Shown piece after piece: positions 9,198 through 16,740 of a DNA stretch of 38,154 nt. The first letter of the stretch is position 1. Each line of letters opens with the position of its first letter. Source of the stretch: Thauera aminoaromatica S2 (lineage in GTDB: Bacteria > Pseudomonadota > Gammaproteobacteria > Burkholderiales > Rhodocyclaceae). The stretch spans positions 1 to 38,154 of the forward strand of contig NZ_AMXD01000022.1 in NCBI RefSeq assembly GCF_000310185.1, written 5' to 3'. The notes beneath the pieces are model-generated. The model was not told the origin of the DNA. It made no database searches and worked only from the letters and a program-made list of their open reading frames with translations. The position numbers and the translations under genes are program-made.

Positions 9198-10289
9198 ATG
9201 AAATTCCCACTCGACCGTCCGATGCAGGTCGCAGTGGTCGACGACACGCAGCTCAACCTGTTCCTGATCGGCAAGCTCGTCGACCGCATGCAAGATGCGC
9301 GTGCACACAACTTCGAGCGCCCCACCGCCGCGCTCGAGTGGTGCCTCGCCAATGCGCCCGACCTCATCATCGTCGACTACATGATGCCCGAGATGGACGG
9401 GCTGGAATTCATCCGCCGCATCCGCGCCTGCCGCGACCGCGACGACCTGCCCATCCTGATGGTCACCGCCAGCCACGAGCGCGACGTGCGCTACGCGGCA
9501 CTCGACTGCGGCGCGAGCGACTTCCTCACCAAGCCGGTCGATGCGCGCGAATTCGAAGCGCGCGTGCGCAACATGCTCAAGCTGCGCCAGGCCCACCTCG
9601 CCAACGAGCACCGCGCCGAGACCCTCGCCGCCGAGGTGCGCCGGGCAACCGCCGACATCCTCGACCGCGAGCGCGAGACCATCACCCGGCTGTCGCGTGC
9701 GGCCGAGTTCCGCGATCCCGAGACCGGCGCCCACATCCAGCGCATGTCGCACTATTCGGCCCTGATCGCCCGCCGCCTGGGCCTGGGAGACACCTTCGCC
9801 GAGACCCTGCTGATGGCCGCACCGATGCACGACGTGGGCAAGCTCGGCATCCCCGATACCATCCTGCTCAAGCCCGGCCGACTGACTGCGGACGAGTTCG
9901 CGGTGATGAAGCGCCACCCGCAGATCGGCCACGACATCCTCAAGGGTTCGTCATCCAGCATCCTGCGCCTGGGCGCAACCATCGCCCTCACCCACCACGA
10001 GAAGTTCGACGGCAGCGGCTACCCGCAGGGACTCTCCGGCCAGTCGATCCCGATGGAGGGCCGCATCGTCGCGGTCGCCGACGTGTTCGATGCGCTCACC
10101 TCCGCACGGCCCTACAAGCCGGCATGGCCGATGTCGCGGGCGATCGCGCTGCTGCGCGAGGGGCGCGGCACCCACTTCGACCCGACCTGCGTCGACGCGC
10201 TCTTCCACACCTGGGAGGACGTGCTCGCCGTGCAGTCGCGCTACCAGGACGAGCACGCCCCGGAGCCGCCCGTCTCGCCCCCCTGCTGA
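9198..10289 (+). CDS. response regulator with HD-GYP cyclic-di-GMP phosphodiesterase output
   Basis: A 363-residue two-domain regulator. The receiver (about 9-130) is intact: Asp15-Asp16, phosphoacceptor Asp60 in LIIVDYMMPEMDG, Thr90 and Lys112. After a helical linker comes an HD-GYP domain with the metal-binding HD dyad in MHDVGKLGIPD (His211, Asp212) and the full HHEKFDGSGYP (266-276), so it should be an active phosphodiesterase degrading c-di-GMP when phosphorylated. No histidine kinase is adjacent. The start is uncertain: ATG 9198 lacks an SD and sits 7 bases after a GATACT hexamer, so translation may be leaderless or begin at ATG 9222 (MQVAVVDD). Control of motility or biofilm is a family-level inference. 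Confidence 0.9.
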   Translation: MKFPLDRPMQVAVVDDTQLNLFLIGKLVDRMQDARAHNFERPTAALEWCLANAPDLIIVDYMMPEMDGLEFIRRIRACRDRDDLPILMVTASHERDVRYAALDCGASDFLTKPVDAREFEARVRNMLKLRQAHLANEHRAETLAAEVRRATADILDRERETITRLSRAAEFRDPETGAHIQRMSHYSALIARRLGLGDTFAETLLMAAPMHDVGKLGIPDTILLKPGRLTADEFAVMKRHPQIGHDILKGSSSSILRLGATIALTHHEKFDGSGYPQGLSGQSIPMEGRIVAVADVFDALTSARPYKPAWPMSRAIALLREGRGTHFDPTCVDALFHTWEDVLAVQSRYQDEHAPEPPVSPPC

Positions 10290-10294
10290 GGCCT

Positions 10295-10316
10295 GCGCCC
10301 CCACCCCCGGGGGCGC
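10295..10316. terminator. GC-rich hairpin between convergent genes
   Basis: GCGCCCCC (10295-10302) and GGGGGCGC (10309-10316) form an 8-bp stem with a 6-base loop between the HD-GYP gene and gloA. It has no T tract on either strand, so a bidirectional terminator role is plausible but unproven. Confidence 0.45.
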
Positions 10317-10321
10317 CTGCG

Positions 10322-10708
10322 TCAGCCCTTGCGCTCGATCAGTTCGACCTTGTAGCCGTCAGGATCCTCGACAAAGGCGATCACGGTGATGCCGTGCTTC
10401 ATCGGTCCCGCCTCGCGCACTACCTTGCCGCCGCGCGCGCGGATGTCGTCGCAGGCCTTCTTCGCGTCCGCGACCTCTAGGGCGATGTGGCCGTATGCGG
10501 TGCCGAGCTCGTACTTGTCCACGCCCCAGTTGTGGGTCAGCTCCAGCACCGCTCCGTGAGCCTCGTCCTGGTAGCCGACGAAGGCGAGGGTGAACTTGCC
10601 GTCCGGATAGTCCTGGCGGCGCAGCAGGCGCATGCCCAGCACCTCGGTGTAGAAGGCGAGCGAGCGCTCGAGATCGCCGACGCGCAGCATGGTGTGAAGG
10701 ATTCGCAT
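10322..10708 (-). CDS. gloA: lactoylglutathione lyase (glyoxalase I)
   Basis: A 128-residue VOC-fold enzyme that isomerises the methylglyoxal-glutathione hemithioacetal to S-lactoylglutathione. All four metal ligands fall exactly at the positions of the E. coli nickel enzyme: His5 ([11 protein letters not shown]), Glu56 (AVLELTHNW), His74 (YGHIALEV) and Glu122 (YKVELIE). Length is typical of the short bacterial, nickel-dependent class. It is the last gene of the minus-strand run from ffh, 27 bases after the metallopeptidase, so it is probably transcribed with it. Confidence 0.95.
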   Translation of the reverse strand: MRILHTMLRVGDLERSLAFYTEVLGMRLLRRQDYPDGKFTLAFVGYQDEAHGAVLELTHNWGVDKYELGTAYGHIALEVADAKKACDDIRARGGKVVREAGPMKHGITVIAFVEDPDGYKVELIERKG

Positions 10709-10735
10709 GGGGTGTCTTCCTGTATCGTGGTGGTT

Positions 10736-11503
10736 TCAATCTTCGCGGGTGAAGGCGCCGCGGTCGGCGGCGGCGGTCGCGATCACCGGCAGCGTCGCCG
10801 CCGCGCTGCGCAGCGCGGCGCGCGCGGCACGCCAGTCCGGGTACAGACGCTCGACGACCGCCCAGAAGCGCGGCGAGTGATTCATCTCGGCCAGGTGCGC
10901 GACCTCGTGGGCGACCACGTAGTCGATCAGCGCCGGCTCGAGATGGATCAGCCGCCAGTGCAGCCGGATCCCCGAGCGGGTGCTGCAGCTACCCCAGCGC
11001 GTGGCCGCGCTCGACAAGCTCACCGGCGGAACCGCAACGCCGAGACGGTGGCAGTACTCCTCCGCCCGCCCGCGGTACCAGGCCAGTGCGCGCGCGCGCA
11101 GCGCGCGCACCAGCGCCCGCTGCGGATCGACGCCCGCGGGCAGCAGGAGTTCCTCCCGTCCATCCGCCAGGCCCCGCCAGCGCGCCGCGCGCGCCGACAC
11201 CCGGCGCAGCACCAGGACACGCCCGAAGAGCGGCAGGCATACGCCCTCCGCCACCTCCAGCGGCAGCGCCTGCGGCGCCTGCGCCCGCGCCCGCAGACGG
11301 TCGAGCAGCCAGGCACCGTGGCTATGCACGAAACGCTCGACCTCGCCGAGCGGGGTGCGCAGTGGCACCGACACGCGCGCGCCGCGGTGGTCCACCTGGA
11401 GCGCGAACGAGCGCCGCGCCGAGCGCCGCAGCACCAGATCGACACGGGTGCCCTCGACGAGCACGCTGTGCGGCTCTTCCGAGGCCGCCGCCCGAGCGCT
11501 CAA
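10736..11503 (-). CDS. M48/DUF45 (YgjP-like) zinc metallopeptidase
   Basis: About 255 residues. The C-terminal half carries the HExxH zinc site in VVAHEVAHLAEMNHSPRFW, where the downstream His of NHSP is the usual third ligand, plus the family's RWGSC before it. These are hallmarks of the SprT-like/YgjP (DUF45) family, predicted soluble metallopeptidases often found near restriction or housekeeping genes. Their substrates are unknown. The start is not certain. TTG 11503 overlaps the stop of the upstream gene as TTGA and has GGAAG 7 bases before it, which fits translational coupling. GTG 11464 is the alternative and would give 242 residues. The open frame further upstream lies wholly over the CinA-like gene. 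Confidence 0.82.
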   Translation of the reverse strand: MSARAAASEEPHSVLVEGTRVDLVLRRSARRSFALQVDHRGARVSVPLRTPLGEVERFVHSHGAWLLDRLRARAQAPQALPLEVAEGVCLPLFGRVLVLRRVSARAARWRGLADGREELLLPAGVDPQRALVRALRARALAWYRGRAEEYCHRLGVAVPPVSLSSAATRWGSCSTRSGIRLHWRLIHLEPALIDYVVAHEVAHLAEMNHSPRFWAVVERLYPDWRAARAALRSAAATLPVIATAAADRGAFTRED

Positions 11504-12249
11504 GCCTTGTCTTCCCACTCCAGCCCGCGTGCGGAGAGATCGGCCTTGATCACCGCCATCGCCGCCGCGACGCGCGCCGCCGTGCCTTTCATGCCGAGTT
11601 CGAGCGAACGCCGCTGGCCCTCGGCGGCGATCGTGGGCAGGCTGAACAGGGTGGTGTCGGGGAAGTCGGCGGTGACCTGACGCATCAGGCCGATCAGCTG
11701 GCCCTCGTAGGCATCCCACACCGTCACCGCCTGCTCGACGTAGTCTTCGGCGTGGTGCAGGTGGGCGTACTTGGTGTCGAGCACCCACTCCACCATCGGC
11801 CAGGCCATCACCGGAAAGCCCGGGGTGAAGTAGTGCTGGCGGATCGAGAAGCCGGGGATGCGGTTGAAACTGTTGGGGATGATCTCGCTGCCCACCGGAT
11901 ACACGCCCATCTGCAGGCGCTCGGGGGTGATCTCGGCACCGAAGCGGGCACGGATCTCGGCCTCCGCCTCGGGGTGCAGGGCGAGTTCCAGTCCGAGCGC
12001 GGCGCCCGCGGCCTCGCGCGTACGGTCGTCGGGGGTGGCGCCGATGCCACCGAAGCTGAACACCACGTCACCGGTGGCGAAGGTCTCGCGCAGCGTCCCG
12101 GCAAGGCGCGCGAAGTCGTCGCCGACGTAGCGCGCCCACGACAGCTTGAGCCCGCGCGCACCGAGCAGTTCGATCAGCTTGGCGAGGTGTTTGTCGCTGC
12201 GACGGCCGGAAAGGATCTCGTCGCCGATGATCAGTGCACCGAAATTCAT
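11500..12249 (-). CDS. CinA/MoaB-type molybdopterin-binding domain protein
   Basis: A 249-residue protein with the MoCF_biosynth fold: MNFGALIIGDEILSGRR at the N-terminus and the VVFSFGGIGATPDDRTREA loop, as in the N-terminal half of CinA. The C-terminal PncC-type nicotinamide-nucleotide deamidase of full-length CinA is absent. In CinA-like proteins this domain has been linked to ADP-ribose/FAD pyrophosphatase-type activity, but substrate and role here are unknown. ATG 12249 overlaps the EI24 stop as ATGA, so the two are translationally coupled, and its own stop overlaps the metallopeptidase start. Confidence 0.85.
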   Translation of the reverse strand: MNFGALIIGDEILSGRRSDKHLAKLIELLGARGLKLSWARYVGDDFARLAGTLRETFATGDVVFSFGGIGATPDDRTREAAGAALGLELALHPEAEAEIRARFGAEITPERLQMGVYPVGSEIIPNSFNRIPGFSIRQHYFTPGFPVMAWPMVEWVLDTKYAHLHHAEDYVEQAVTVWDAYEGQLIGLMRQVTADFPDTTLFSLPTIAAEGQRRSLELGMKGTAARVAAAMAVIKADLSARGLEWEDKA

Positions 12250-13022
12250 CTCAGCTTCCGCAGGTCGGCACCCGGCTCTGCGTCGAGCACGGTGATGCCG
12301 TGCTGGATGCGATGCCGGCGCAGGGTTTCGAGCATGTAATGGACGAAGGCGAGGCCGGCGAAGGCGGGCGCCACCAGGTTGATCACCGGGACATACGCGA
12401 GCAGGGCCGTGCCGCCGCCGAGGAGGAGCATCTGCGGCCGCCAAGCGTCGCGCAGGCGCTGCAGTTCGCCCTTGTCGGCGTGGTACATCAGCGCGTCGTA
12501 GCCGAAGGCGCGCTGGTTCAGCCAGCCGGTGAGGGTGACCGAGATCAGCAGGCCGGCGCCCGGAATCAGCCACAGCGGCAACGACAGCACCAGCGCGAGC
12601 AGGAACAGCACGCCGGCGACGATGGAGTTCATCGCGCTGCCCAGGTTGGAGCCGCCGCGACGCTGCTCGAGGTCGGCGTAGTCGGTGCGCGCGACGCGCT
12701 CGAGCATCAGCGGCAGGGCCACCGTCGCCACCAGCATCGCGGCGGTGACGTACACCAGCGGGACCACCAGCAGCGCGGTGGCGATCTGGATCAGCACCAG
12801 CACGATCGCCGCGGTGGTCTCCGAGGCCGACAGCCATCCGCCGACGAAGGACCACCCGCTCACCGCGGCATAGAGCCACTCGGTGACCGGCGTCCACGCG
12901 TAGAAGGCCACGCCGGCCCAGATCACCACCGCGAGCAGGCCGGGCCACAGCAGGTGCCAGAACATGTCGCGCCGCCCGAGGCTGCGACCGGCGCGCCCGA
13001 AGGCGACGAGGATGTCCTTCAT
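12246..13022 (-). CDS. EI24-domain (CysZ-like) integral membrane protein
   Basis: A 258-residue membrane protein with several hydrophobic helices: WHLLWPGLLAVVIWAGVAFY, an AAIVLVLIQIATALLVVPLV segment, AGVLFLLALVLSLPLWLIPG, and a C-terminal LLLGGGTALLAYVPVINLV. The last contains the VPVxNLxxP-type motif typical of the EI24/CysZ family. CysZ proteins move sulfate, but many betaproteobacterial EI24 proteins are uncharacterised, so a sulfate role is only a possibility; no cysteine-biosynthesis genes are nearby. It starts 16 bases after ffh and overlaps the next gene by 4 bases. Confidence 0.85.
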   Translation of the reverse strand: MKDILVAFGRAGRSLGRRDMFWHLLWPGLLAVVIWAGVAFYAWTPVTEWLYAAVSGWSFVGGWLSASETTAAIVLVLIQIATALLVVPLVYVTAAMLVATVALPLMLERVARTDYADLEQRRGGSNLGSAMNSIVAGVLFLLALVLSLPLWLIPGAGLLISVTLTGWLNQRAFGYDALMYHADKGELQRLRDAWRPQMLLLGGGTALLAYVPVINLVAPAFAGLAFVHYMLETLRRHRIQHGITVLDAEPGADLRKLR

Positions 13023-13038
13023 GCGTCCGCCCCCCCCC

Positions 13039-14409
13039 TCAGCGCGGCATGCCCGGCAGGCCGCCCGGCATCATGCCCTTCATCGCTCGCATCATCTTGC
13101 TCATGCCCCCCTTGGAGAACTGCTTCATGACCTTCTGCGTCTGCTCGAACTGGTTGAGCAGACGATTGACCTCCTGCACCGTCACCCCGGCGCCCGCGGC
13201 GATGCGGCGCTTGCGGCTGGCCTTGAGGATCTCGGGCTTGGCGCGCTCGAGCGGGGTCATCGAGTTGATGATGCCCTCGATGCGCGAGATCGCCTTTTCC
13301 TCGGCCCCGCCCTGCAGCTTGCCCGCCGCCTGGGCGAACTGTGCCGGCAGCTTGTCCATCATCGAGGATAGCCCGCCCATCTTGCGCATCTGGGCGATCT
13401 GCTCCTTGAAGTCGTCGAGATCGAAGCCCTTGCCGGTCTTGAGCTTCTGCGCGAAGGCCTTGGCCTTCTCCTCGTCCACGCCGCGGCGCGCATCCTCGAC
13501 GAGGCCGAGGATGTCGCCCATGCCGAGGATGCGGCTGGCCATGCGGTCGGGGTGGAAGGGCTCCAGCCCGGAGAGTTTCTCGCCCACGCCGGCGAACTTG
13601 AGCGGCTTGCCGGTGACGTGGCGCACCGACAGCGCCGCGCCGCCGCGCGAGTCGCCGTCCAGCTTGGTCAGCACGATGCCGGTGAGCGGCAGCGCCTCGT
13701 TGAAGGCGCGCGCGGTGTTCACCGCATCCTGACCGAGCATCGCGTCGACCACGAACAAGGTCTCGATCGGCTTGACTGCGGCGTGCAGGACCTGGATCTC
13801 GGCCATCATGGCCTCGTCCACCGCGAGCCGGCCGGCGGTGTCGACCAGCAGCACGTCCATGTGGTGCTTGCGCGCGTAGTCGAGCGCGGCGAGCGCGATG
13901 TCGACCGGCTTCTGCGCGGTCTCGGAGGGGAAGAAGCCCACCCCGGCCTGCGCTGCCACCGTCTTCAGCTGCTCGATCGCCGCCGGGCGATAGACGTCGG
14001 TGGAGACCACCAGCACCTTCTTCTTGTGCTGCTCGTGCAGCAGCTTGGCGAGCTTGCCGGTGGTGGTGGTCTTGCCCGCGCCCTGCAGGCCGGCCATCAG
14101 CACCACCGCGGGCGGCTGGGTGGACAGGTCCAGACCCTCGTGGGCGCCGCCCATCAGCGCCTTGAGCTCGTCGTGCACCACGCCGACCAGGGCCTGGCCG
14201 GGCGTCAGCGAGCCGATGACCTCCTGCCCGACCGCCTTCTCCCTGACCTTGGCGACGAAGTCCTTGACCACCGGCAGCGCGACGTCGGCCTCGAGCAGGG
14301 CCATGCGCACCTCGCGCATCGCCTCCTGGATGTTTTCTTCCGTCAGGCGGGCCTGGCCGCGGAGGGTCTTGACGACCTTGGACAGGCGTTGGGTCAGATT
14401 GTCGAGCAT
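13039..14409 (-). CDS. ffh: signal recognition particle protein Ffh
   Basis: A 456-residue SRP54 GTPase that, with 4.5S RNA and FtsY, targets nascent inner-membrane proteins. The N domain (1-~90) leads into the G domain with P-loop GLQGAGKTTTTGKLA, the insertion-box STDVYRPAA, DTAGRLAVDEAMM, TKLDGDSRGGAAL and the GVGEKLSGLEPFHPDRMASR closing motif. The methionine-rich M domain at the C-terminus (GGMSKMMRAMKGMMPGG) binds signal sequences and the RNA. ATG 14409 has only a weak SD. It leads the minus-strand operon and is divergent from the CcsA-like gene. Its RNA partner, ffs, is also in this window at 29293-29395. Confidence 0.98.
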   Translation of the reverse strand: MLDNLTQRLSKVVKTLRGQARLTEENIQEAMREVRMALLEADVALPVVKDFVAKVREKAVGQEVIGSLTPGQALVGVVHDELKALMGGAHEGLDLSTQPPAVVLMAGLQGAGKTTTTGKLAKLLHEQHKKKVLVVSTDVYRPAAIEQLKTVAAQAGVGFFPSETAQKPVDIALAALDYARKHHMDVLLVDTAGRLAVDEAMMAEIQVLHAAVKPIETLFVVDAMLGQDAVNTARAFNEALPLTGIVLTKLDGDSRGGAALSVRHVTGKPLKFAGVGEKLSGLEPFHPDRMASRILGMGDILGLVEDARRGVDEEKAKAFAQKLKTGKGFDLDDFKEQIAQMRKMGGLSSMMDKLPAQFAQAAGKLQGGAEEKAISRIEGIINSMTPLERAKPEILKASRKRRIAAGAGVTVQEVNRLLNQFEQTQKVMKQFSKGGMSKMMRAMKGMMPGGLPGMPR

Positions 14410-14457
14410 GTTGGGGCAGGCCTTGGGCGCGTGACTTGGAGTAAACTGCGGCTACGT

Positions 14458-15288
14458 ATGCGCACAATTCTACTTCATCTCCTCCCCGCCTCGCTTTACG
14501 CCGGTCTGGGCGTGTTCTTCTGGCGCACCTGCATGACGCGCGGTTCCGCGCTGGAGCCGCGCCGGGAGTGCATGAGCACGCGCGAGCGCCTGCTGCTGCT
14601 GGGCGCCATCGTCGCGCACGGCGCGGCGCTGCACCTGGCGATCTTCCCCGGCAGCGAGATGCGCTTCGGCTTCGGCGTCGCGGTCTCGCTGATGGTCTGG
14701 CTGGCGGTGTGCTTCTACTGGGTCGAGACCCTCTACACCCGGCTCGACGGCCTGCACGCGGCGGTGATGCCCGCAGGTGCGATCGGCAGCCTGGTGCCGA
14801 TGCTGTTCCCGGGCGACCACGTGCTCGCCAACGCCACCTCGCCGGCCTTCCGCGCCCACTTCGTCGTGGCCATGCTCGCCTACAGCCTGTTCACCCTGGC
14901 CGCCCTGCACGCGATGCTGATGTCGGTGGCCGGGCGCCAGCTCCACAACGCACGCTTCAGCCGCCTGCTCTCCGGCCTGCCGCCCCTGCTCACCATGGAG
15001 GCGTTGCTGTTCCGGCTGATTTCCATCGCCTTCGTGCTGCTCACGCTGACGCTGGCGAGCGGCGTGCTGTTCTCCGAGAGCCTGTTCGGCCAGGCCTTCC
15101 GGGTCGACCACAAGACGGTGTTCGCCTTCGTCTCCTGGTTCCTCTTCGGCGGCCTGCTGGTGGGCCGCCGCCTGTGGGGCTGGCGCGGCCGGCTGGCGCT
15201 GCGCTGGACCCTGGCCGGCTTCGTCGCGCTGATGCTCGCCTACGTGGGCAGCCGCTTCGTCATCGAAGTCGTGCTGCATCGCACCTGA
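14458..15288 (+). CDS. CcsA/YpjD-like cytochrome c assembly family membrane protein
   Basis: A 276-residue protein with about eight transmembrane helices. Membrane segments include TILLHLLPASLYAGLGVFFW, LLLGAIVAHGAALHLAIFP and FGFGVAVSLMVWLAVCFYWV, followed by AHFVVAMLAYSLFTLAALHA and ISIAFVLLTLTLASGVLF. The FRVDHKTVFAFVSWFLFGGLL near the end matches the DxKxxxxxxxW-type motif of the CcsA/CcmC/YpjD superfamily, with conserved histidines that may ligate heme. This short form usually lies beside ffh, with the CorC-type gene downstream, in betaproteobacteria. The exact function is unknown. ATG 14458 is chosen because the frame runs straight into the first helix. A TAAACT hexamer at 14442-14447 is a possible -10. 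Confidence 0.85.
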   Translation: MRTILLHLLPASLYAGLGVFFWRTCMTRGSALEPRRECMSTRERLLLLGAIVAHGAALHLAIFPGSEMRFGFGVAVSLMVWLAVCFYWVETLYTRLDGLHAAVMPAGAIGSLVPMLFPGDHVLANATSPAFRAHFVVAMLAYSLFTLAALHAMLMSVAGRQLHNARFSRLLSGLPPLLTMEALLFRLISIAFVLLTLTLASGVLFSESLFGQAFRVDHKTVFAFVSWFLFGGLLVGRRLWGWRGRLALRWTLAGFVALMLAYVGSRFVIEVVLHRT

Positions 15289-15313
15289 GTCCGCCCGCCG
15301 AAGTCCGCGTGCA

Positions 15314-15342
15314 TTGACACCGTCACGAGGGGCTCCAATACT
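15314..15342 (+). promoter_or_regulatory. sigma-70 promoter of the CorC/HlyC-type gene
   Basis: A consensus TTGACA (15314-15319), exactly 17 bases, then AATACT (15337-15342). The predicted start is near 15350, some 22 bases before the GTG. An AGGGGC/GCCCCT inverted repeat (15328-15352) overlaps the -10 and could be an operator or a weak terminator for the gene before it. Confidence 0.7.
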
Positions 15343-15371
15343 CGGGGCCCCTTTCCTTTCCACCGCCCCTC

Positions 15372-16652
15372 GTGACGGACCTCACCCTGACGCTTCAGAT
15401 CGTCGCCCTCGTCGTGCTGCTGACCCTGTCGGCATGCTTCTCGATGTCGGAGACGGTGATGATGGCGGCCAACCGCTACCGCCTGCGCTCCCTCGCCAAT
15501 CAGGGCAGCCGCGGCGCCACCCTGGCCCTCGACCTGCTCGCCCGCACGGACCGGCTGCTCGGCGTCATCCTGCTGTTCAACAACCTGGTCAACACGGGCG
15601 CCGCCACCCTGGTCAGCGTGATCACGCTCGAGCTCTTCGGCAACGAGAGCTGGATCCTCGGCGTGGCGACCCTGCTCGCCACCTTCGCGATCCTGGTGTT
15701 CTCCGAGATCACGCCCAAGGTCGTCGGCGCCAACCACGCCGATCGTCTCGCCCCCTTCGTGGCCTACCCACTCACCGGCCTGCTGCGCGCGTCGTATTTC
15801 GCGGTATGGTTCATCAACCTGTTCTCGCGCGGGCTGCTGAACCTGATGCGTCTGCAGCCGAAGGAGGAGACGAGCTCGGCGCTCTCCGTCGAAGAGTTGC
15901 GCGCGATGGTGATCGAGTCGGGCCAGTACATCCCGCACAAGCACCGCAGCATGCTGCTCAACCTCTTCGACCTCGAGAGCATCACGGTCGAGGACGTGAT
16001 GACGCCGCGCGGAGCGATCGAGAGCATCGACCTGTCCGACCCCGAGGACATCGTCCGCCGCCAGATCGCCACCAGCTTCCACACCCGGCTGGCGGTCTAC
16101 GACGGCGACAGCGAGCACGTGATCGGCGTGCTGCACCAGCGCAAGCTGCTCGGCAACACGCTGGAGGAAAATTTCAGCGTGGACCGCATCCGCGACCTCC
16201 TGGCCCGCCCCTATTTCGTGCCGGCCGACACGCCGCTCTACTCGCAGATCCAGTTCTTCCAGGAGAACCAGCAGCGTCTCGGCTTCGTGGTGGACGAATA
16301 CGGCGAGATCCTCGGCCTGATCACCCTCGAGGACATCATCGAGGAACTCATCGGCAAGTTCACCACCAGCACCCCGGACGTGGGCGACCGCATGCACTGG
16401 GGCGAAGACGGCAGCGTGCTGGTCGATGGCACGTCCAACCTGCGCGAGCTCAACCGCCGGCTCGAGCTCGCACTCCCGATCGATGGTCCGAAGACGCTCA
16501 ACGGTCTGATCCTCGAACACCTGCAGGACATCCCGGAGACCGGGGTATCGATGAAGATCGCCGATACCCCGATCGAGGTCGTGCAGACCCAGGACCGCAT
16601 GGTGCGCACCGCGCGCATCTTCCGTCCGCGGATCGAGGGCGCCGGACAGTGA
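15372..16652 (+). CDS. CorC/HlyC-family CNNM transporter with CBS pair
   Basis: A 426-residue protein with an N-terminal CNNM (DUF21) membrane domain of about four helices (LQIVALVVLLTLSACFSMSE, then VTLILFNNLVNTGAATL-like and ATLLATFAILVFSEITPK). A tandem CBS domain follows (EDVMTPRGAIESIDLSD and LGFVVDEYGEILGLITLEDI), then a small CorC_HlyC domain (VDGTSNLRELNRRLEL). CNNM/CorC proteins export or regulate Mg2+ or Co2+; the old haemolysin label for the family has little support. The start is GTG 15372. It lacks an SD, but it is needed to keep the first helix and sits behind a good promoter. Confidence 0.9.
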   Translation: MTDLTLTLQIVALVVLLTLSACFSMSETVMMAANRYRLRSLANQGSRGATLALDLLARTDRLLGVILLFNNLVNTGAATLVSVITLELFGNESWILGVATLLATFAILVFSEITPKVVGANHADRLAPFVAYPLTGLLRASYFAVWFINLFSRGLLNLMRLQPKEETSSALSVEELRAMVIESGQYIPHKHRSMLLNLFDLESITVEDVMTPRGAIESIDLSDPEDIVRRQIATSFHTRLAVYDGDSEHVIGVLHQRKLLGNTLEENFSVDRIRDLLARPYFVPADTPLYSQIQFFQENQQRLGFVVDEYGEILGLITLEDIIEELIGKFTTSTPDVGDRMHWGEDGSVLVDGTSNLRELNRRLELALPIDGPKTLNGLILEHLQDIPETGVSMKIADTPIEVVQTQDRMVRTARIFRPRIEGAGQ

Positions 16653-16740
16653 GCCCGCGCGCCCCGGCACCGGCTGCGCGCATCTTTACAAGGCCGGGGG
16701 CGGCGGGCAACATCGGCCGCAGTCCGGACACGAGCAAGGC

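Noticed and set aside
16653-16740. Sigma-54 promoter before pilB.
   Set aside because: No GG-N10-GC element with flanking consensus is found in the 88-base gap.
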